Below, piece after piece: positions 36,558 through 45,519 of a stretch of 64,000 bases of DNA. Location: the NCBI RefSeq assembly GCF_000317535.1, contig NC_019757.1, positions 1 to 64,000 of the forward strand. Reading direction: 5' to 3'. The notes under the pieces were generated by a model. The model was given only the letters and a program-made list of their open reading frames with translations, did no database searches and was not told where the DNA came from. Within the stretch, counting starts at the first letter, position 1, and each line of letters starts with the position of its first letter. This DNA is from Cylindrospermum stagnale PCC 7417 (lineage in GTDB: Bacteria; Cyanobacteriota; Cyanobacteriia; Cyanobacteriales; Nostocaceae). The position numbers were made by a program, and so were the translations under genes.

Positions 36558-36935
36558 TTAAGGGAAAAAATGCTGCTTTAGCACGTCTAGGCGAGAACAA
36601 TGCCAATAATCAATGTGGGAAACAATGAATCCGTCTGAGTTAAGACCTAATTCACTCCAGCCAGAAATGGAGATGCGTGGTTTCCAAGGGAGGGGGGTAT
36701 TCCAGCCGAGTGTCCACTCAGTTTTAATTTTGTCTCCCAATTGTTGAATGTTATGCAAGTCCATTTTGGGATTTATAAACCAAGTTTGGATGAAATTAAT
36801 CATCTTTTGATAGCGTTTAACACCACGAAATTGATTCAGCGGATCTTGAAAATAAACATCAGGAGCGTAAATACTGTAAGTTTGATTAACAGGAAATCTT
36901 TGATAATCGTCTTTAAGAATTTGAATTATATCCAT
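36558..36935 (-). CDS. DUF2358 family protein
   Basis: A 125-residue protein with an NTF2-like fold signature: 'ILKDDYQRFP', 'YAPDVYFQDPLNQFRGVKRY', and later 'GWNTPLPWKPRISISGWSEL'. This is the DUF2358 family, conserved in cyanobacteria and plants; its function is not known. The start is placed at the ATG at 36935 because the upstream in-frame extension is simply translated heptamer repeat (ITNYPLP). It lies between the ArsA-type ATPase and another conserved gene on the same strand. Confidence 0.8.
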   Translation of the reverse strand: MDIIQILKDDYQRFPVNQTYSIYAPDVYFQDPLNQFRGVKRYQKMINFIQTWFINPKMDLHNIQQLGDKIKTEWTLGWNTPLPWKPRISISGWSELGLNSDGFIVSHIDYWHCSRLDVLKQHFFP

Positions 36936-36939
36936 AATA

Positions 36940-36975
36940 GGTAATGGGTAATTGGTAATTGGTAATTGGTAAATT
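36940..36975. repeat. Heptameric short tandem repeat (GGTAATT)n
   Basis: About five head-to-tail copies of GGTAATT/GGTAATG lie directly upstream of the DUF2358 start. The same heptamer family occurs at 45445-45509 and 63773-63809, and in frame inside the CyRepA1 gene near 58658-58690. Confidence 0.85.
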
Positions 36976-36992
36976 TCCCTATTTACCAAATG

Positions 36993-37556
36993 CTATATTC
37001 CGTTCCAAAGGCTTTCTAAGCGACGCCGCCAAGCAGCTAGGGTTTGTTCTCGCGCTTCTGGGGTTTGCTCTAATCCCCCAAGCATACCTTCTGCATAAAA
37101 GCGTTCTAGGGTTTGCATTGTGGCTGGGAGTGATTGTCCTTGCTGTTTTGCGGCTGTGATAATTTGCTGGATGCGGGTTTCAACCAATCGATTGAAGACA
37201 TCGTCTAAGCCTACTTGATGGAGAGAAACCAGCCGTGCGATCGCATTACTCAAGTCTGCACTGGTTAAAGTACCGCTGTTGTGTTGAAATACGCCCCAAA
37301 CTACCCCATCATGCACAGCGTAGCGTACTTCCTGAGTGTCATCAAAGTTAGCTTCTAGGAACTGCTCTAAAAAAGGTTGGGCTTCTTGGACGGGTAGAAT
37401 AGGCAGTAGGACTCGCAGCCAAGCGTGATCTTCCGACAGCAGCACTAACAGCCGAAAAGCCGAAGTTTCTACTTGCCACGATCCAGGTGCGATAGCATCT
37501 ACAGTTTCCGCACCAAATAATTCTGTCAGCGTGCTCGCTATTTCTTCCAGTGTCAT
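36993..37556 (-). CDS. Conserved cyanobacterial protein of unknown function
   Basis: A 187-residue acidic soluble protein. The first 120 residues resemble a secretion-chaperone/YbjN-like alpha-beta fold ('SAFRLLVLLSEDHAWLRVLLPI', 'VRYAVHDGVVWGVFQH'). The last 60 are helical ('LERFYAEGMLGGLEQTPEAR', then 'RRRLESLWNGI'). No catalytic motif is seen. It follows the same orientation as DUF2358 and the ArsA-type ATPase, so the three could share a transcript. Function unknown. Confidence 0.7.
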   Translation of the reverse strand: MTLEEIASTLTELFGAETVDAIAPGSWQVETSAFRLLVLLSEDHAWLRVLLPILPVQEAQPFLEQFLEANFDDTQEVRYAVHDGVVWGVFQHNSGTLTSADLSNAIARLVSLHQVGLDDVFNRLVETRIQQIITAAKQQGQSLPATMQTLERFYAEGMLGGLEQTPEAREQTLAAWRRRLESLWNGI

Positions 37557-37843
37557 AGTCTTTTTTAAGCTTCACCCTCTAGCGTAACCCTTTCAGGTTC
37601 ACTAGGCGCATCAGTAAAAGCGCATCTGCCAAAGGGACTAGAACACTGCATTTAATAATCTACTATTAGTGGGTCGTAAAGAAACCCTACTTATCTTGTA
37701 CTTTAAAAGCTAAGTCTTTCTGCAAATTTAAGTTGTAAAAAATCTTTGCTGACAGTAGTTTGCAGAAACTACTCAGGATAAATATATCTAAATTTTTTCT
37801 ACCCATATTTCATTGACGAGTGTAAAGTGTTGGAGGTATAAAA

Positions 37844-38134
37844 ATGCAGTCTAAAAAACTTTTTGTAATACTTTTACTAATAACAAGTTTTGTCATCCTA
37901 ATTATCAGTAGCAGCATCCCACCAGTTAATGCACAAATCCCTCCAGATGTGCAAAGGCTGATAGACCAAGGTAAAATAGAGCAGTGTGAGTGGCGTGGAA
38001 CAGCTCCCTTTTGTAAGGGAAAATGCCCTCGTGAAAAGGGATGGGTACGGTTTGCAACTAGTAGTACTGGTGGGGGAAAGAAGTGCAGGACTGGCTCAAA
38101 AGCTTTATGTTGCAAACTTGTGCAACCAAATTGA
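37844..38134 (+). CDS. Small secreted cysteine-rich protein
   Basis: A 96-residue precursor. The signal peptide is Lys-Lys, a long hydrophobic core, and probable cleavage after 'PPVNA'. The mature part of about 66 residues has six cysteines in the order 'EQCEWRGTAPFCKGKCP', then 'KKCRTGSKALCC', consistent with a disulfide-stabilised mini-domain. 'CEWRGTAPFC.G.CP' is a motif I have seen in secreted proteins of fungi, animals and bacteria, but I cannot name a function. It is isolated, flanked by divergent and convergent neighbours, with a likely ribosome binding site 'GGAGG' 10 bases before the ATG. Confidence 0.75.
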   Translation: MQSKKLFVILLLITSFVILIISSSIPPVNAQIPPDVQRLIDQGKIEQCEWRGTAPFCKGKCPREKGWVRFATSSTGGGKKCRTGSKALCCKLVQPN

Positions 38135-38261
38135 ATGACGGACAAGGCGTTGAGATAGCAAATCAAACTTTTGCGAAACTTGGTCAGTACCTGCTAAAGA
38201 CGCTAAAATCCTGATTCTCTTGTTAAAAGGCTATTTGATTTACCTTTAACGCCAGATTATT

Positions 38262-39332
38262 TTATTTTTTATAAATTAAAAAAACTGAACCAATTGGCCC
38301 AAGGTTTTGTACATAGATTTTATTGTTGTAATACAACCCCGGAGACTGACCACCATCAAATAATATGCCTTCTTGAATATTACCTAAACAATTCTTGCGA
38401 GCAATACCTTCTAAAACATCATCAAACTCACTTGGTAGCAACTCTTGATTAACTGAAGAAAACTCAATACTTGAATTGGCTTTTACATCATTCACCAGCA
38501 AAATAACATAACCTTGATTTGTGATAGCTGCCATAGAACGATTAGTCGCACCTTTACAGGCAAATTCTCCTAAAGCTTTACAAATATCTTTAAACTTACC
38601 CTGACTATAAAATCTGCCATTACCTCCCACCAAATTATAATTAAGAATATCAGCATTTCTTCTACCATTCTGAATAGTAGCTCTTCTCTGCTGGGGTTTA
38701 CCTCCCGATATTCCAAAAGAAGAACGCTTGGTTTTAAATGCTCCTGAATATTCAACTCCACGAGAAATATTTAAGCCTTGGGGTTTATTAACAGTATCTA
38801 TATAATCAGCATTAATCGCCGCAATTGGTGTTTTACCTGCTAATTTTGAATTGCTATCAGAGATAATTTGATGAAACTGTTTTGGCACGTATTCTTGACG
38901 CAGTTTACCTCTAGTATTTTTAGCATAGAGTTGATGAGATAAACCCACATTAACTTTAAAATCTAATGCTGCTGATTTGGGATTAAAAATAATTACATGA
39001 TTAATGCCTTTGGCAGATTTTTCACCTCGATTATTGGTTTTAAAAAATTCAATACTGAAGTTGGCATCCTTACCAGGACAAGTTTGAGATGGTTTAGGTG
39101 CTGAATTGGCTGCCATTTCTTTGCAACCTGATAATAAGCCTGTAGCCATAATCAAGATAGATAAATATATCAACCTTGAAAAAGATAAAACAGACCTAAA
39201 ACCCCTACCCCCTTCCCTACTAGAGAAGGAGAGTGTAGAGACGTTGCATGCAACGTCTCTACATTTGTAGGAGAGAGGTTCTAAATTTAATTTAATTGCG
39301 TTGCTTAACAAAAACAATTTTCTTGTGAACAT
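38262..39332 (-). CDS. Phosphodiester glycosidase (NAGPA-like) domain lipoprotein
   Basis: The domain at about 115-356 matches the NAGPA/phosphodiester glycosidase family. It has 'AAINADYIDT', 'GNGRFYSQGKF' and the catalytic-region 'ILFDGGQSPGLYYN'. The family hydrolyses phosphodiester-linked sugars on exopolymers. A lipobox-like 'GLLSGC' follows a hydrophobic helix, suggesting a lipoprotein. The region between residues 18 and 50 is encoded by a dispersed repeat and a nested 28-base palindrome (39235-39262). Either the true start is internal (TTG or ATG near 39160) or a repeat has been inserted in frame into the signal region of MFTRKLFLLSN... . I give the longest frame and flag the start as uncertain. 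Confidence 0.75.
   Translation of the reverse strand: MFTRKLFLLSNAIKLNLEPLSYKCRDVACNVSTLSFSSREGGRGFRSVLSFSRLIYLSILIMATGLLSGCKEMAANSAPKPSQTCPGKDANFSIEFFKTNNRGEKSAKGINHVIIFNPKSAALDFKVNVGLSHQLYAKNTRGKLRQEYVPKQFHQIISDSNSKLAGKTPIAAINADYIDTVNKPQGLNISRGVEYSGAFKTKRSSFGISGGKPQQRRATIQNGRRNADILNYNLVGGNGRFYSQGKFKDICKALGEFACKGATNRSMAAITNQGYVILLVNDVKANSSIEFSSVNQELLPSEFDDVLEGIARKNCLGNIQEGILFDGGQSPGLYYNNKIYVQNLGPIGSVFLIYKK
39190..39290. repeat. Dispersed repeat with nested 28-base perfect palindrome
   Basis: The segment starts 'CAGACCTAAAACCCCTACCC' and ends 'GGAGAGAGGTTCTAAATTTAA', matching the ends of the element at 46884-46976. In its middle, 39235-39262 is a perfect 28-base palindrome centred on GCATGC, with arms GTAGAGACGTTGCA and TGCAACGTCTCTAC. 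The second element lacks this palindrome, so it looks like one repeat inserted inside another. It overlaps the 5' end of the glycosidase frame. Confidence 0.75.
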
Positions 39333-39339
39333 ACGATAT

Positions 39340-39370
39340 AAAAAACCCGCTACAGCATTACTATAGCGGG
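39340..39370 (-). terminator. Rho-independent terminator of the DUF4912 gene
   Basis: CCCGCTA (39346-39352) and TAGCGGG (39364-39370) form a 7-base GC-rich stem with an 11-base loop. On the minus strand it is followed by six T (39345-39340). It lies 56 bases past the stop of the DUF4912 gene, in the right orientation. Confidence 0.8.
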
Positions 39371-39425
39371 GAACAATTAAAAATTGCAGTTATGGCGTAA
39401 TGTTAAATCCAATCAAATCCAAAAT

Positions 39426-40673
39426 TTATGCAAGCCATTCGAGAACAGCATCTTCCTTGGTGTTGGTGTTCCGAGATGGTGTTTCACGTTCAAAGTTCAT
39501 GTGAATTGAGCGGGTTTGCTCACCATCAGCAGCAACTGCCAAAATTGGGTAATCAATTACACCATCTTGGAAGGACATTTGGAACCGGAATGTACCATCT
39601 GGATTCAGCTTAATTGGACGACCACCAATGGTTACGGTAGCGTCAGGTTCAGTTGCACCGTAGACAATTAACTCAGCATCAGCAATTAACCAGAATTTGC
39701 GTGGACGGACTGGAACAGCGGAAGCTGAGAAACCAACACCAGACATCCCAACACCGGACATGGTTAAACCAGATACGGTGGGAACTGCCCACAAACCAAC
39801 GCCAGAGGGGAAAACGTAGGAACTGATAGCTTGTTCGGGGCGTGCGGAACCAGGTACTTGCTGCATGGAACCGAACAGAGAACCAGCAACCCGTTGCGCT
39901 TCAGCAGATTCTGCCAAGCCAAAGATTTGTTCGTAAATGGGGTTGCCATTGGCAGCAGCGGCAGTGGTGGCAATCTTCTTGGCTGGGGGAATGAGTTCGT
40001 ACTGAGTCTTACCGCGCAGTTCTTGCTCAAAGTCGACAGTGATGAAGACGTCTTCAATCCAGTCAGAAGGATAGACGGGAGGGATGTGTACTCTAGCAGA
40101 ACTAGCGAGTACTAACCAACGACCATCAGCAGTGCGGTAGCCGATATCGATTACATAATCGCGATCGCTCACGGGAATCGGTAGATACCACTCTCTTGCT
40201 AGTTCGTCAGCAGGATATTCCTGGATGCTGTGGGGACTTTGGTATTCGCCATTGATGTCGGTGACATCATAAATTCGTAGCGCTAGTTGTTGTCCACCTT
40301 GGCGGCGCAGTTCTTCTTTTTGTTCATTGGGAACATCCCAGTAAGTGTAAGCCCACTGAGGATCACGGGGTAAAAGGACAATGCGGCTGTCACCGTAACC
40401 ACCTGGTAAATCTGCGAGTGCTTCATCAACATCAGCAAAAGAGCCACCAGTGCGATCTTCTTGACCTAATTCAAATTTTGCGGCTTCCACGGTTTCTTGT
40501 GCCTCTAGTGAACGAGATGGACTAAGAGAAAATTTACTGCGCTGAACTTCTTGGATCGATGCCAACAATTGTGATTTACGCATTCGACTGTAGCGAGAGA
40601 TAGCATATTCACTAGCAACTTTGCGTAGTTGTCGTAATGTCATCTCCTCTAGCGGCGGGCGTTCTTTTGCCAT
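39426..40673 (-). CDS. DUF4912 domain protein with N-terminal SAP/Rho-N-like motif
   Basis: A 415-residue cyanobacterial protein. Residues 8-46 ('MTLRQLRKVASEYAISRYSR', then 'MRKSQLLASIQE') form a SAP/Rho-N-like helix-extended-loop-helix that can bind nucleic acid. The centre (about 95-225) is DUF4912 with 'RIVLLPRDPQWAYTYWDVP' and 'LALRIYDVTDI'. The C-terminus has a low-complexity Gly/Ser/Val stretch, then a beta-rich domain ('VYGATEPDATVTIGGRPIKL', 'GTFRFQMSFQDG'). Function unknown; the layout suggests a DNA- or RNA-associated sugar-binding-like protein. A good terminator follows. Confidence 0.8.
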   Translation of the reverse strand: MAKERPPLEEMTLRQLRKVASEYAISRYSRMRKSQLLASIQEVQRSKFSLSPSRSLEAQETVEAAKFELGQEDRTGGSFADVDEALADLPGGYGDSRIVLLPRDPQWAYTYWDVPNEQKEELRRQGGQQLALRIYDVTDINGEYQSPHSIQEYPADELAREWYLPIPVSDRDYVIDIGYRTADGRWLVLASSARVHIPPVYPSDWIEDVFITVDFEQELRGKTQYELIPPAKKIATTAAAANGNPIYEQIFGLAESAEAQRVAGSLFGSMQQVPGSARPEQAISSYVFPSGVGLWAVPTVSGLTMSGVGMSGVGFSASAVPVRPRKFWLIADAELIVYGATEPDATVTIGGRPIKLNPDGTFRFQMSFQDGVIDYPILAVAADGEQTRSIHMNFERETPSRNTNTKEDAVLEWLA

Positions 40674-41295
40674 TTATTTGGCCTCCAGTAGTTTAAAAGG
40701 TAAATGATTTACCCGGGTTATAGAATGCTTTATAAAATGTCATCCACCCCAGATGAATTTCTTATTCCCGACTCCTGGTTTTGCCCAGTTTTTAAGTTTT
40801 TTAGTTTGTTTTTAAATTGAGCGTTACTCCATTCAATTCCCAGTCTTGCCAGAATCAGCATTTCTTTAGCGTTGGCGGAGTGCGTTTGTTAAATAAATAT
40901 TAACCACTAACCCACCTTAGGGATCAAGGGGTCTCAAGGCGCTTTTTTGCCTATGTTACGAAGTTATAAGCTCTTTGGGGATCAATTTGTCACGTTTTCA
41001 TGACATTAGGGCTGATAAGCAGCTATCAGCCCAGCCCTAATGTCATAGTTCCATCACATTAAGCGGTGGGTGAGCTAAATCCCCCAATCTACAAGGGTTT
41101 CATTAAAGTTATCCTTTCATTGGTCAGCCTGATCCAAAATCTAGTCGTTAGATGCATAGACTCGGCGCGCAGCGCGGCATAACCCCATATCTTGGGTGAA
41201 AACGAGATGGTGAAAGCCGCCAACAAGCGTTGGCTTACCAATGAAAGTTCAGGTTTTTCCCAAGGGTAGGAGTTGGTCACAGCAATCGGGGAATG
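40674..41295. other. Gene-free region between ftn2 and the DUF4912 gene
   Basis: No supported gene. The region should contain the end of the ftn2 transcript and the promoter of the DUF4912 gene. Its main structure is a nested inverted repeat at 41000-41046, listed separately. A GC-rich block with 'GGCGCGCAGCGCGGC' (41164-41178) looks like a dispersed repeat. Confidence 0.5.
41000..41046. promoter_or_regulatory. Nested inverted repeats able to form two exclusive hairpins
   Basis: The outer arms ATGACATTAGGGCTG (41000-41014) and CAGCCCTAATGTCAT (41032-41046) are perfect over 15 bases. The inner arms GGGCTGATA (41009-41017) and TATCAGCCC (41024-41032) are perfect over 9 bases with a 6-base loop. 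The two share bases, so only one stem can form fully at a time. No T-run follows on either strand. Confidence 0.65.
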
Positions 41296-43620
41296 TCAAA
41301 TGATCTGATTAACGACTGACATACCCTGAATTCGCCACACACCTTCCCGACGAATTAAATCATACCGGACGCGCAAATTTTCCTCAGAGGACTTTTTCAA
41401 TTGACCATTTTCATAGAATTTTGTAATTTCCTTCACCGTAGCCTTTACCGCAACACGATTCGGGTCTGACTCAGTTTTATCAACAGATTCTACCTTCAGG
41501 CTATGGTCATACTTCCGATAGTGGTTTTCTACCCGATTCTGCTGGGCAATTAGCCGCCATTGAGATAAGGCTGAACCTGCTAAAATCTGCTCTAAGCTAT
41601 CAATTTCATGGCTCGGGCCTAGGGCTGTGGCTTTGGTAGATAGCCAAGTTTGAATAACTTCTTCTGCCGTTGCAGTTGTCAGCGCTCCCTCTGGTGGTTG
41701 CGGTTTGCTGTTGCGGTCAGGAATGGCGATTGGTGGTTGATTAAGTTGTACAGCCAACTGTTCCCCTTGCAAAGATGGTTTGGGGGAAAACAAACTGCTA
41801 ATCCAGCCAAAAGTTGTGGAAACTAATAACCAGAAAACTAATATACCTGCCAATGAGATAAACACTGTCCAAACCAGCCGCGTTTTTCCTTCTAGTGTCT
41901 GGGCGAAAGTTCGCCGTCGCTGGGGATAACGCTGGCGCTCCAAAACTTGCTCTTGGATGTTAGTTTGGGTAGACTTGCGCCGCCGCCGCTTTTGGGTTGG
42001 AATAGGTGCAGCAGATGATTTAGACCCATTCGTGTGGTGCTTAATTCCTCTGTCCAGAGATTCAAGGGTCGGAAACTGTGCCACAGGTATTTCAGGTTTT
42101 TTACTCCCAGATGTAGCTGTAGGTGAAGCATTGCCTCTGGGTGGCGATGGGTGAGAATTTTCAGGTTTTTCTGTGATTGCTGCTTCTGGCAACTCAGGGT
42201 CAGGTGTAGAACTGTGGTTAAATTGTTGAGCTACCCCAGTCGAATTGCTACGGCGACGCCGGGGATGATTTGCCTGTGGTTGGGGAAATGGCTGGCGGTT
42301 AATCACAGCCCATTCATTAGTTGTTTCTGCATCCGTTGGCAGCGCTTCTAAATAAGCTTGCACCTGTTGGTCAGCAAAATAATCTTTGAGGGAAGCTTGC
42401 TGTCTTGTTAAATCGCGGAAGTGGGGAAACACTTCTTGTTGCAACCACTGTTCGCCATAGAGACACAGTCCTGGTAGTAAGTCTGGTGAGTCTTGAGATT
42501 TCTCGCGAATAAAAGCTAAAGCTTCATATTCCTGACTCATTTCTAAAACACGGGTGGCTTCTTCTGTTTGCCCCAGTAAAAGGGCACATAGGGATTGTTC
42601 TAAATGCACATCTTGGCGCTTACCCAGACGCATCAGCATTTGCTTTGCTTGCCGAATTAATGCTGGTTGGCGTTGGGCAAATCCCCGTGCTATCAAAGCA
42701 TAGACAGCTAAATATGTAGCGACAGCTGAGGGACGCTTGCTTTCGGCTTCAAAGAGCTTGTGCTGTTCTGCGACTGTTAAATAGTTGCGTAACTGCTGGA
42801 TAAATCGCAGAAAATCATCTACGTTTAAACCCGATTCATCATTGCCAGTGCCATCAATGCCGCCACGGTCTTCTAAAATGTTCTGCAATAATTCTAAACC
42901 TTGGCGGCGTTCAGCAGTCTTTTCTTGAGGTAGTGCCAGTAACTCCAAAATTCGGTATGGTCGCAGCTTGTTCAGATCCGCCGCCATTTCCGCTTGGACG
43001 CCGGAGAATAGCCCGTACCGTGACAACAATTCCTCACCAGTTTCTAGGGATATGGCGGTATTTTCGTAGTGACCTTGCTGCCATTGTTCACGACCGAGTT
43101 CTAGGCAAGCTAGGGCAACGGTGAGAATAATGTCTGGTAGTTCAGCACTGTTGAGGACGGACTCGCTGGCCAGACCATTGCCCGCTTTGGCATCGACTGC
43201 AACATTTTTATTCACCAAATAGGGACGACCTAGTTTCAGCACAAGTTCGTATTCCCCTAGCTCTTGGAGAATTAATAGCGCCCCAACTAATTCCTCTTGG
43301 GCGATTTCGATGCTCAGACTCTGGGCATCATGCTCCCTGTGGTTGCTTTCTGTGTGATTTTCCGTTGCCACTGTAGCAGCAGATCTATCAGGATCATAGG
43401 CATGAGCAAGGTACAGCTGATCGTACTTGCTGCGGTCTTTTGGCTCTGATAAAACTACGAAAGCTTCTTCTATAAGTTGTTTACGAGAAGAGATTGCTGC
43501 GGTTGAATATTCACGTCTTGGCAATTGTACAATGCGATCGCTGTATGCCTGCCGCAATTGTTCTTCACTTGCCGCTAACGGTAGTCCTAAAATTCGGTAG
43601 TAATCTAGCGGAATTCGCAC
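41296..43620 (-). CDS. ftn2: Cell division protein Ftn2 (ZipN/ARC6 homologue)
   Basis: Membrane anchor that ties the FtsZ ring to the inner membrane in cyanobacteria and, as ARC6, in chloroplasts. It is 774 residues long. A J-like N-terminal domain (1-75, 'MRIPLDYYRILGLPLAASEE') lacks the HPD tripeptide of true DnaJ proteins. A large helical cytoplasmic region follows to about 470, then a Pro/Ser/basic linker. There is one membrane helix ('VWTVFISLAGILVFWLLV'). The periplasmic IMS-like domain (about 660-774) ends in 'YDLIRREGVWRIQGM'. This order is diagnostic of Ftn2. Confidence 0.92.
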   Translation of the reverse strand: MRIPLDYYRILGLPLAASEEQLRQAYSDRIVQLPRREYSTAAISSRKQLIEEAFVVLSEPKDRSKYDQLYLAHAYDPDRSAATVATENHTESNHREHDAQSLSIEIAQEELVGALLILQELGEYELVLKLGRPYLVNKNVAVDAKAGNGLASESVLNSAELPDIILTVALACLELGREQWQQGHYENTAISLETGEELLSRYGLFSGVQAEMAADLNKLRPYRILELLALPQEKTAERRQGLELLQNILEDRGGIDGTGNDESGLNVDDFLRFIQQLRNYLTVAEQHKLFEAESKRPSAVATYLAVYALIARGFAQRQPALIRQAKQMLMRLGKRQDVHLEQSLCALLLGQTEEATRVLEMSQEYEALAFIREKSQDSPDLLPGLCLYGEQWLQQEVFPHFRDLTRQQASLKDYFADQQVQAYLEALPTDAETTNEWAVINRQPFPQPQANHPRRRRSNSTGVAQQFNHSSTPDPELPEAAITEKPENSHPSPPRGNASPTATSGSKKPEIPVAQFPTLESLDRGIKHHTNGSKSSAAPIPTQKRRRRKSTQTNIQEQVLERQRYPQRRRTFAQTLEGKTRLVWTVFISLAGILVFWLLVSTTFGWISSLFSPKPSLQGEQLAVQLNQPPIAIPDRNSKPQPPEGALTTATAEEVIQTWLSTKATALGPSHEIDSLEQILAGSALSQWRLIAQQNRVENHYRKYDHSLKVESVDKTESDPNRVAVKATVKEITKFYENGQLKKSSEENLRVRYDLIRREGVWRIQGMSVVNQII

Positions 43621-44399
43621 AGCCTACTTCCCCTGCACCGTGTTCGCGTAGCATCTCGTAGAGATCGACATAATTCACCTAGAGCGTTCCAGGCATGTAC
43701 AACCGTGCCATAAAAATAACTTTAATAATACCGTGTCGAATTTACACTATAAGTGTATATTGCCACAGCGCTTTTTGTGCTTTCCCGAAATTTTAGTCAT
43801 CATTTTAAGATTAATTTTTGGCGATCGCCGCGATCGCGGCAGTTTTTTGTGTTAATTCTTAGGATTTTTTAGTTGAACACAACCACCATCAGCTTTGAAC
43901 ACCTGCAAACACAACAACTGCTCTTGGTGGTGGCATAAGTATTGCACTCGCCCGAATCGACGATTTATTCTCTTTTTGGGACTTGGACAGGTATGCGGTG
44001 AGCGAAACACCACTAACGCTGGCTAATCTTAGTAACTAGAGAGAAAGAATATATCATGATTTTCCTTTAATGACAATTATTTAGGTAGGTATAAATATTT
44101 TTGCATCCATTTCCTTTAAATTGTTTATGGATATGCAGAAAGCCAGCTATCCTGACTGCTACCCTATTGAAGGAAGTGCATGGGGAACACAAAAAGTAGC
44201 GGATTTTACCTTTAGGACAAAAAAAATCAAAAAGCAAAAATTCAAAAATCACCCGTTCCCTATGTTCCTTTTTTGGTGCATAAATAAAACTTGATTGTGG
44301 ACTCTTGCCAACGCTAGCTTGTTAAAAGCTAACGTTAAATGAGACCAACTTCATTTAAAACAGTAGTTTTAAGTCGTACAACAGGGATATTCCAAAATC
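43621..44399. other. Gene-free region between ftn2 and pdhA
   Basis: No supported gene in 779 bases of divergent promoter sequence. A Nostoc-type dispersed repeat (reverse complement of the TTCGAGAC...CGCGAAC family) is at 43641-43661. A perfect 14-base palindrome, GCCGCGATCGCGGC (43827-43840), is followed by six T (43843-43848), which has the form of a terminator on the plus strand although no plus gene ends nearby. It contains a HIP1-like core. The pdhA promoter should lie in the last 300 bases. Confidence 0.5.
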
Positions 44400-45437
44400 A
44401 TGGTACAAGAACGCACGTTACCCAAATTTAATACTGCCACCGTCCAGATTACCAAGGAAGAAGGGTTGCGGTTGTACGAAGACATGACTTTAGGGCGCTT
44501 TTTTGAAGATAAATGCGCTGAAATGTACTACAGGGGCAAAATGTTTGGTTTTGTCCACCTCTACAACGGTCAAGAAGCCGTTTCTAGCGGCATTATTAGA
44601 GGAGCCATGCGACCGGGTGAAGATTATGTTTCTAGCACCTACCGCGACCACGTTCATGCTCTAAGTGCGGGAGTACCAGCAAGAGAGGTGATGGCAGAAT
44701 TATTTGGCAAAGCTACCGGTTGCAGCAAAGGGCGCGGTGGTTCGATGCATATGTTTTCTGCGGAGCATCGCTTGTTAGGTGGTTATGCTTTCGTAGCTGA
44801 AGGTATTCCTGTCGCAGCTGGTGCAGCATTCCAAAGCAAATACCGCCGCGAAGTCTTGGGAGACAAAAACGCTGACCAAGTGACAGCTTGCTTTTTTGGC
44901 GATGGTGCTGCTAACAACGGTCAATTTTTTGAAACATTAAATATGGCGGCTCTTTGGAAACTGCCAATTCTTTTTGTGGTAGAAAATAATAAGTGGGCAA
45001 TTGGTATGGCTCACGAACGGGCAACTTCCCAGCCTGAGATTTACAAAAAAGCCAGTGTGTTTAACATGGCGGGTGTGGAAGTAGATGGTATGGATGTGCT
45101 GGCGGTGCGAGCCGTAGCCCAAGAAGCTGTCGCCCGTGCCCGTGCAGGTGAAGGACCAACCTTAATCGAAGCTATGACCTACCGCTTCCGGGGTCACTCT
45201 TTGGCAGACCCGGATGAACTGCGGAGCAAGGCTGAGAAAGACTTCTGGTTTGCCCGTGACCCAATTAAGAAGCTGGCTGCTGATTTGTTGGAGAAAAAGC
45301 TGGTAGATGAGGCAGAACTCAAAGCGATTGAGCGGAAAATTCAGGCTGTAATTGACGAAGCTGTTAAGTTCGCTGAAAGCAGCCCCGAACCAGACCCCAG
45401 CGAGTTGTATCGCTTTGTGTTTGCCGAAGACGAGTAA
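44400..45437 (+). CDS. pdhA: Pyruvate dehydrogenase E1 component, alpha subunit
   Basis: The E1 alpha subunit of the thiamine-diphosphate-dependent enzyme that decarboxylates pyruvate to supply acetyl-CoA. It has 345 residues. The TPP motif is '[20 protein letters not shown]', ending at 'VENN'. '[14 protein letters not shown]' and the phosphorylation-loop-like '[19 protein letters not shown]' are diagnostic of E1 alpha. pdhB is not adjacent, as is usual in cyanobacteria. A short heptamer repeat array separates it from the next gene. Confidence 0.95.
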   Translation: MVQERTLPKFNTATVQITKEEGLRLYEDMTLGRFFEDKCAEMYYRGKMFGFVHLYNGQEAVSSGIIRGAMRPGEDYVSSTYRDHVHALSAGVPAREVMAELFGKATGCSKGRGGSMHMFSAEHRLLGGYAFVAEGIPVAAGAAFQSKYRREVLGDKNADQVTACFFGDGAANNGQFFETLNMAALWKLPILFVVENNKWAIGMAHERATSQPEIYKKASVFNMAGVEVDGMDVLAVRAVAQEAVARARAGEGPTLIEAMTYRFRGHSLADPDELRSKAEKDFWFARDPIKKLAADLLEKKLVDEAELKAIERKIQAVIDEAVKFAESSPEPDPSELYRFVFAEDE

Positions 45438-45444
45438 ATAATCA

Positions 45445-45509
45445 GGTAATGGGTAATGGGTAATAGTTTTTTCCCAATTACCAATTACCAATTACCAATT
45501 ACCAATTAG
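45445..45509. repeat. Heptameric short tandem repeat array with inverted halves
   Basis: Three GGTAATG-type heptamers on the plus strand (45445-45464), then after a T-rich spacer about five ATTACCA heptamers (45476-45508). The two arrays are reverse complements and could pair into a long hairpin ending in T-rich sequence just after the pdhA stop, possibly acting as its terminator. Confidence 0.75.
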
Positions 45510-45519
45510 GAACAAATTT

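Noticed and set aside
36940-36975. Short tandem repeats considered as a CRISPR array
   Set aside because: The units are 7-base heptamers without spacers; no direct repeats of 25-40 bases with unique spacers were seen anywhere in the window.
41089-41280. 63-codon frame between ftn2 and the DUF4912 gene
   Set aside because: No protein-like pattern; it overlaps a GC-rich dispersed repeat.
44067-44252. 61-codon frame upstream of pdhA
   Set aside because: AT-rich chance frame, no similarity pattern, in promoter sequence.
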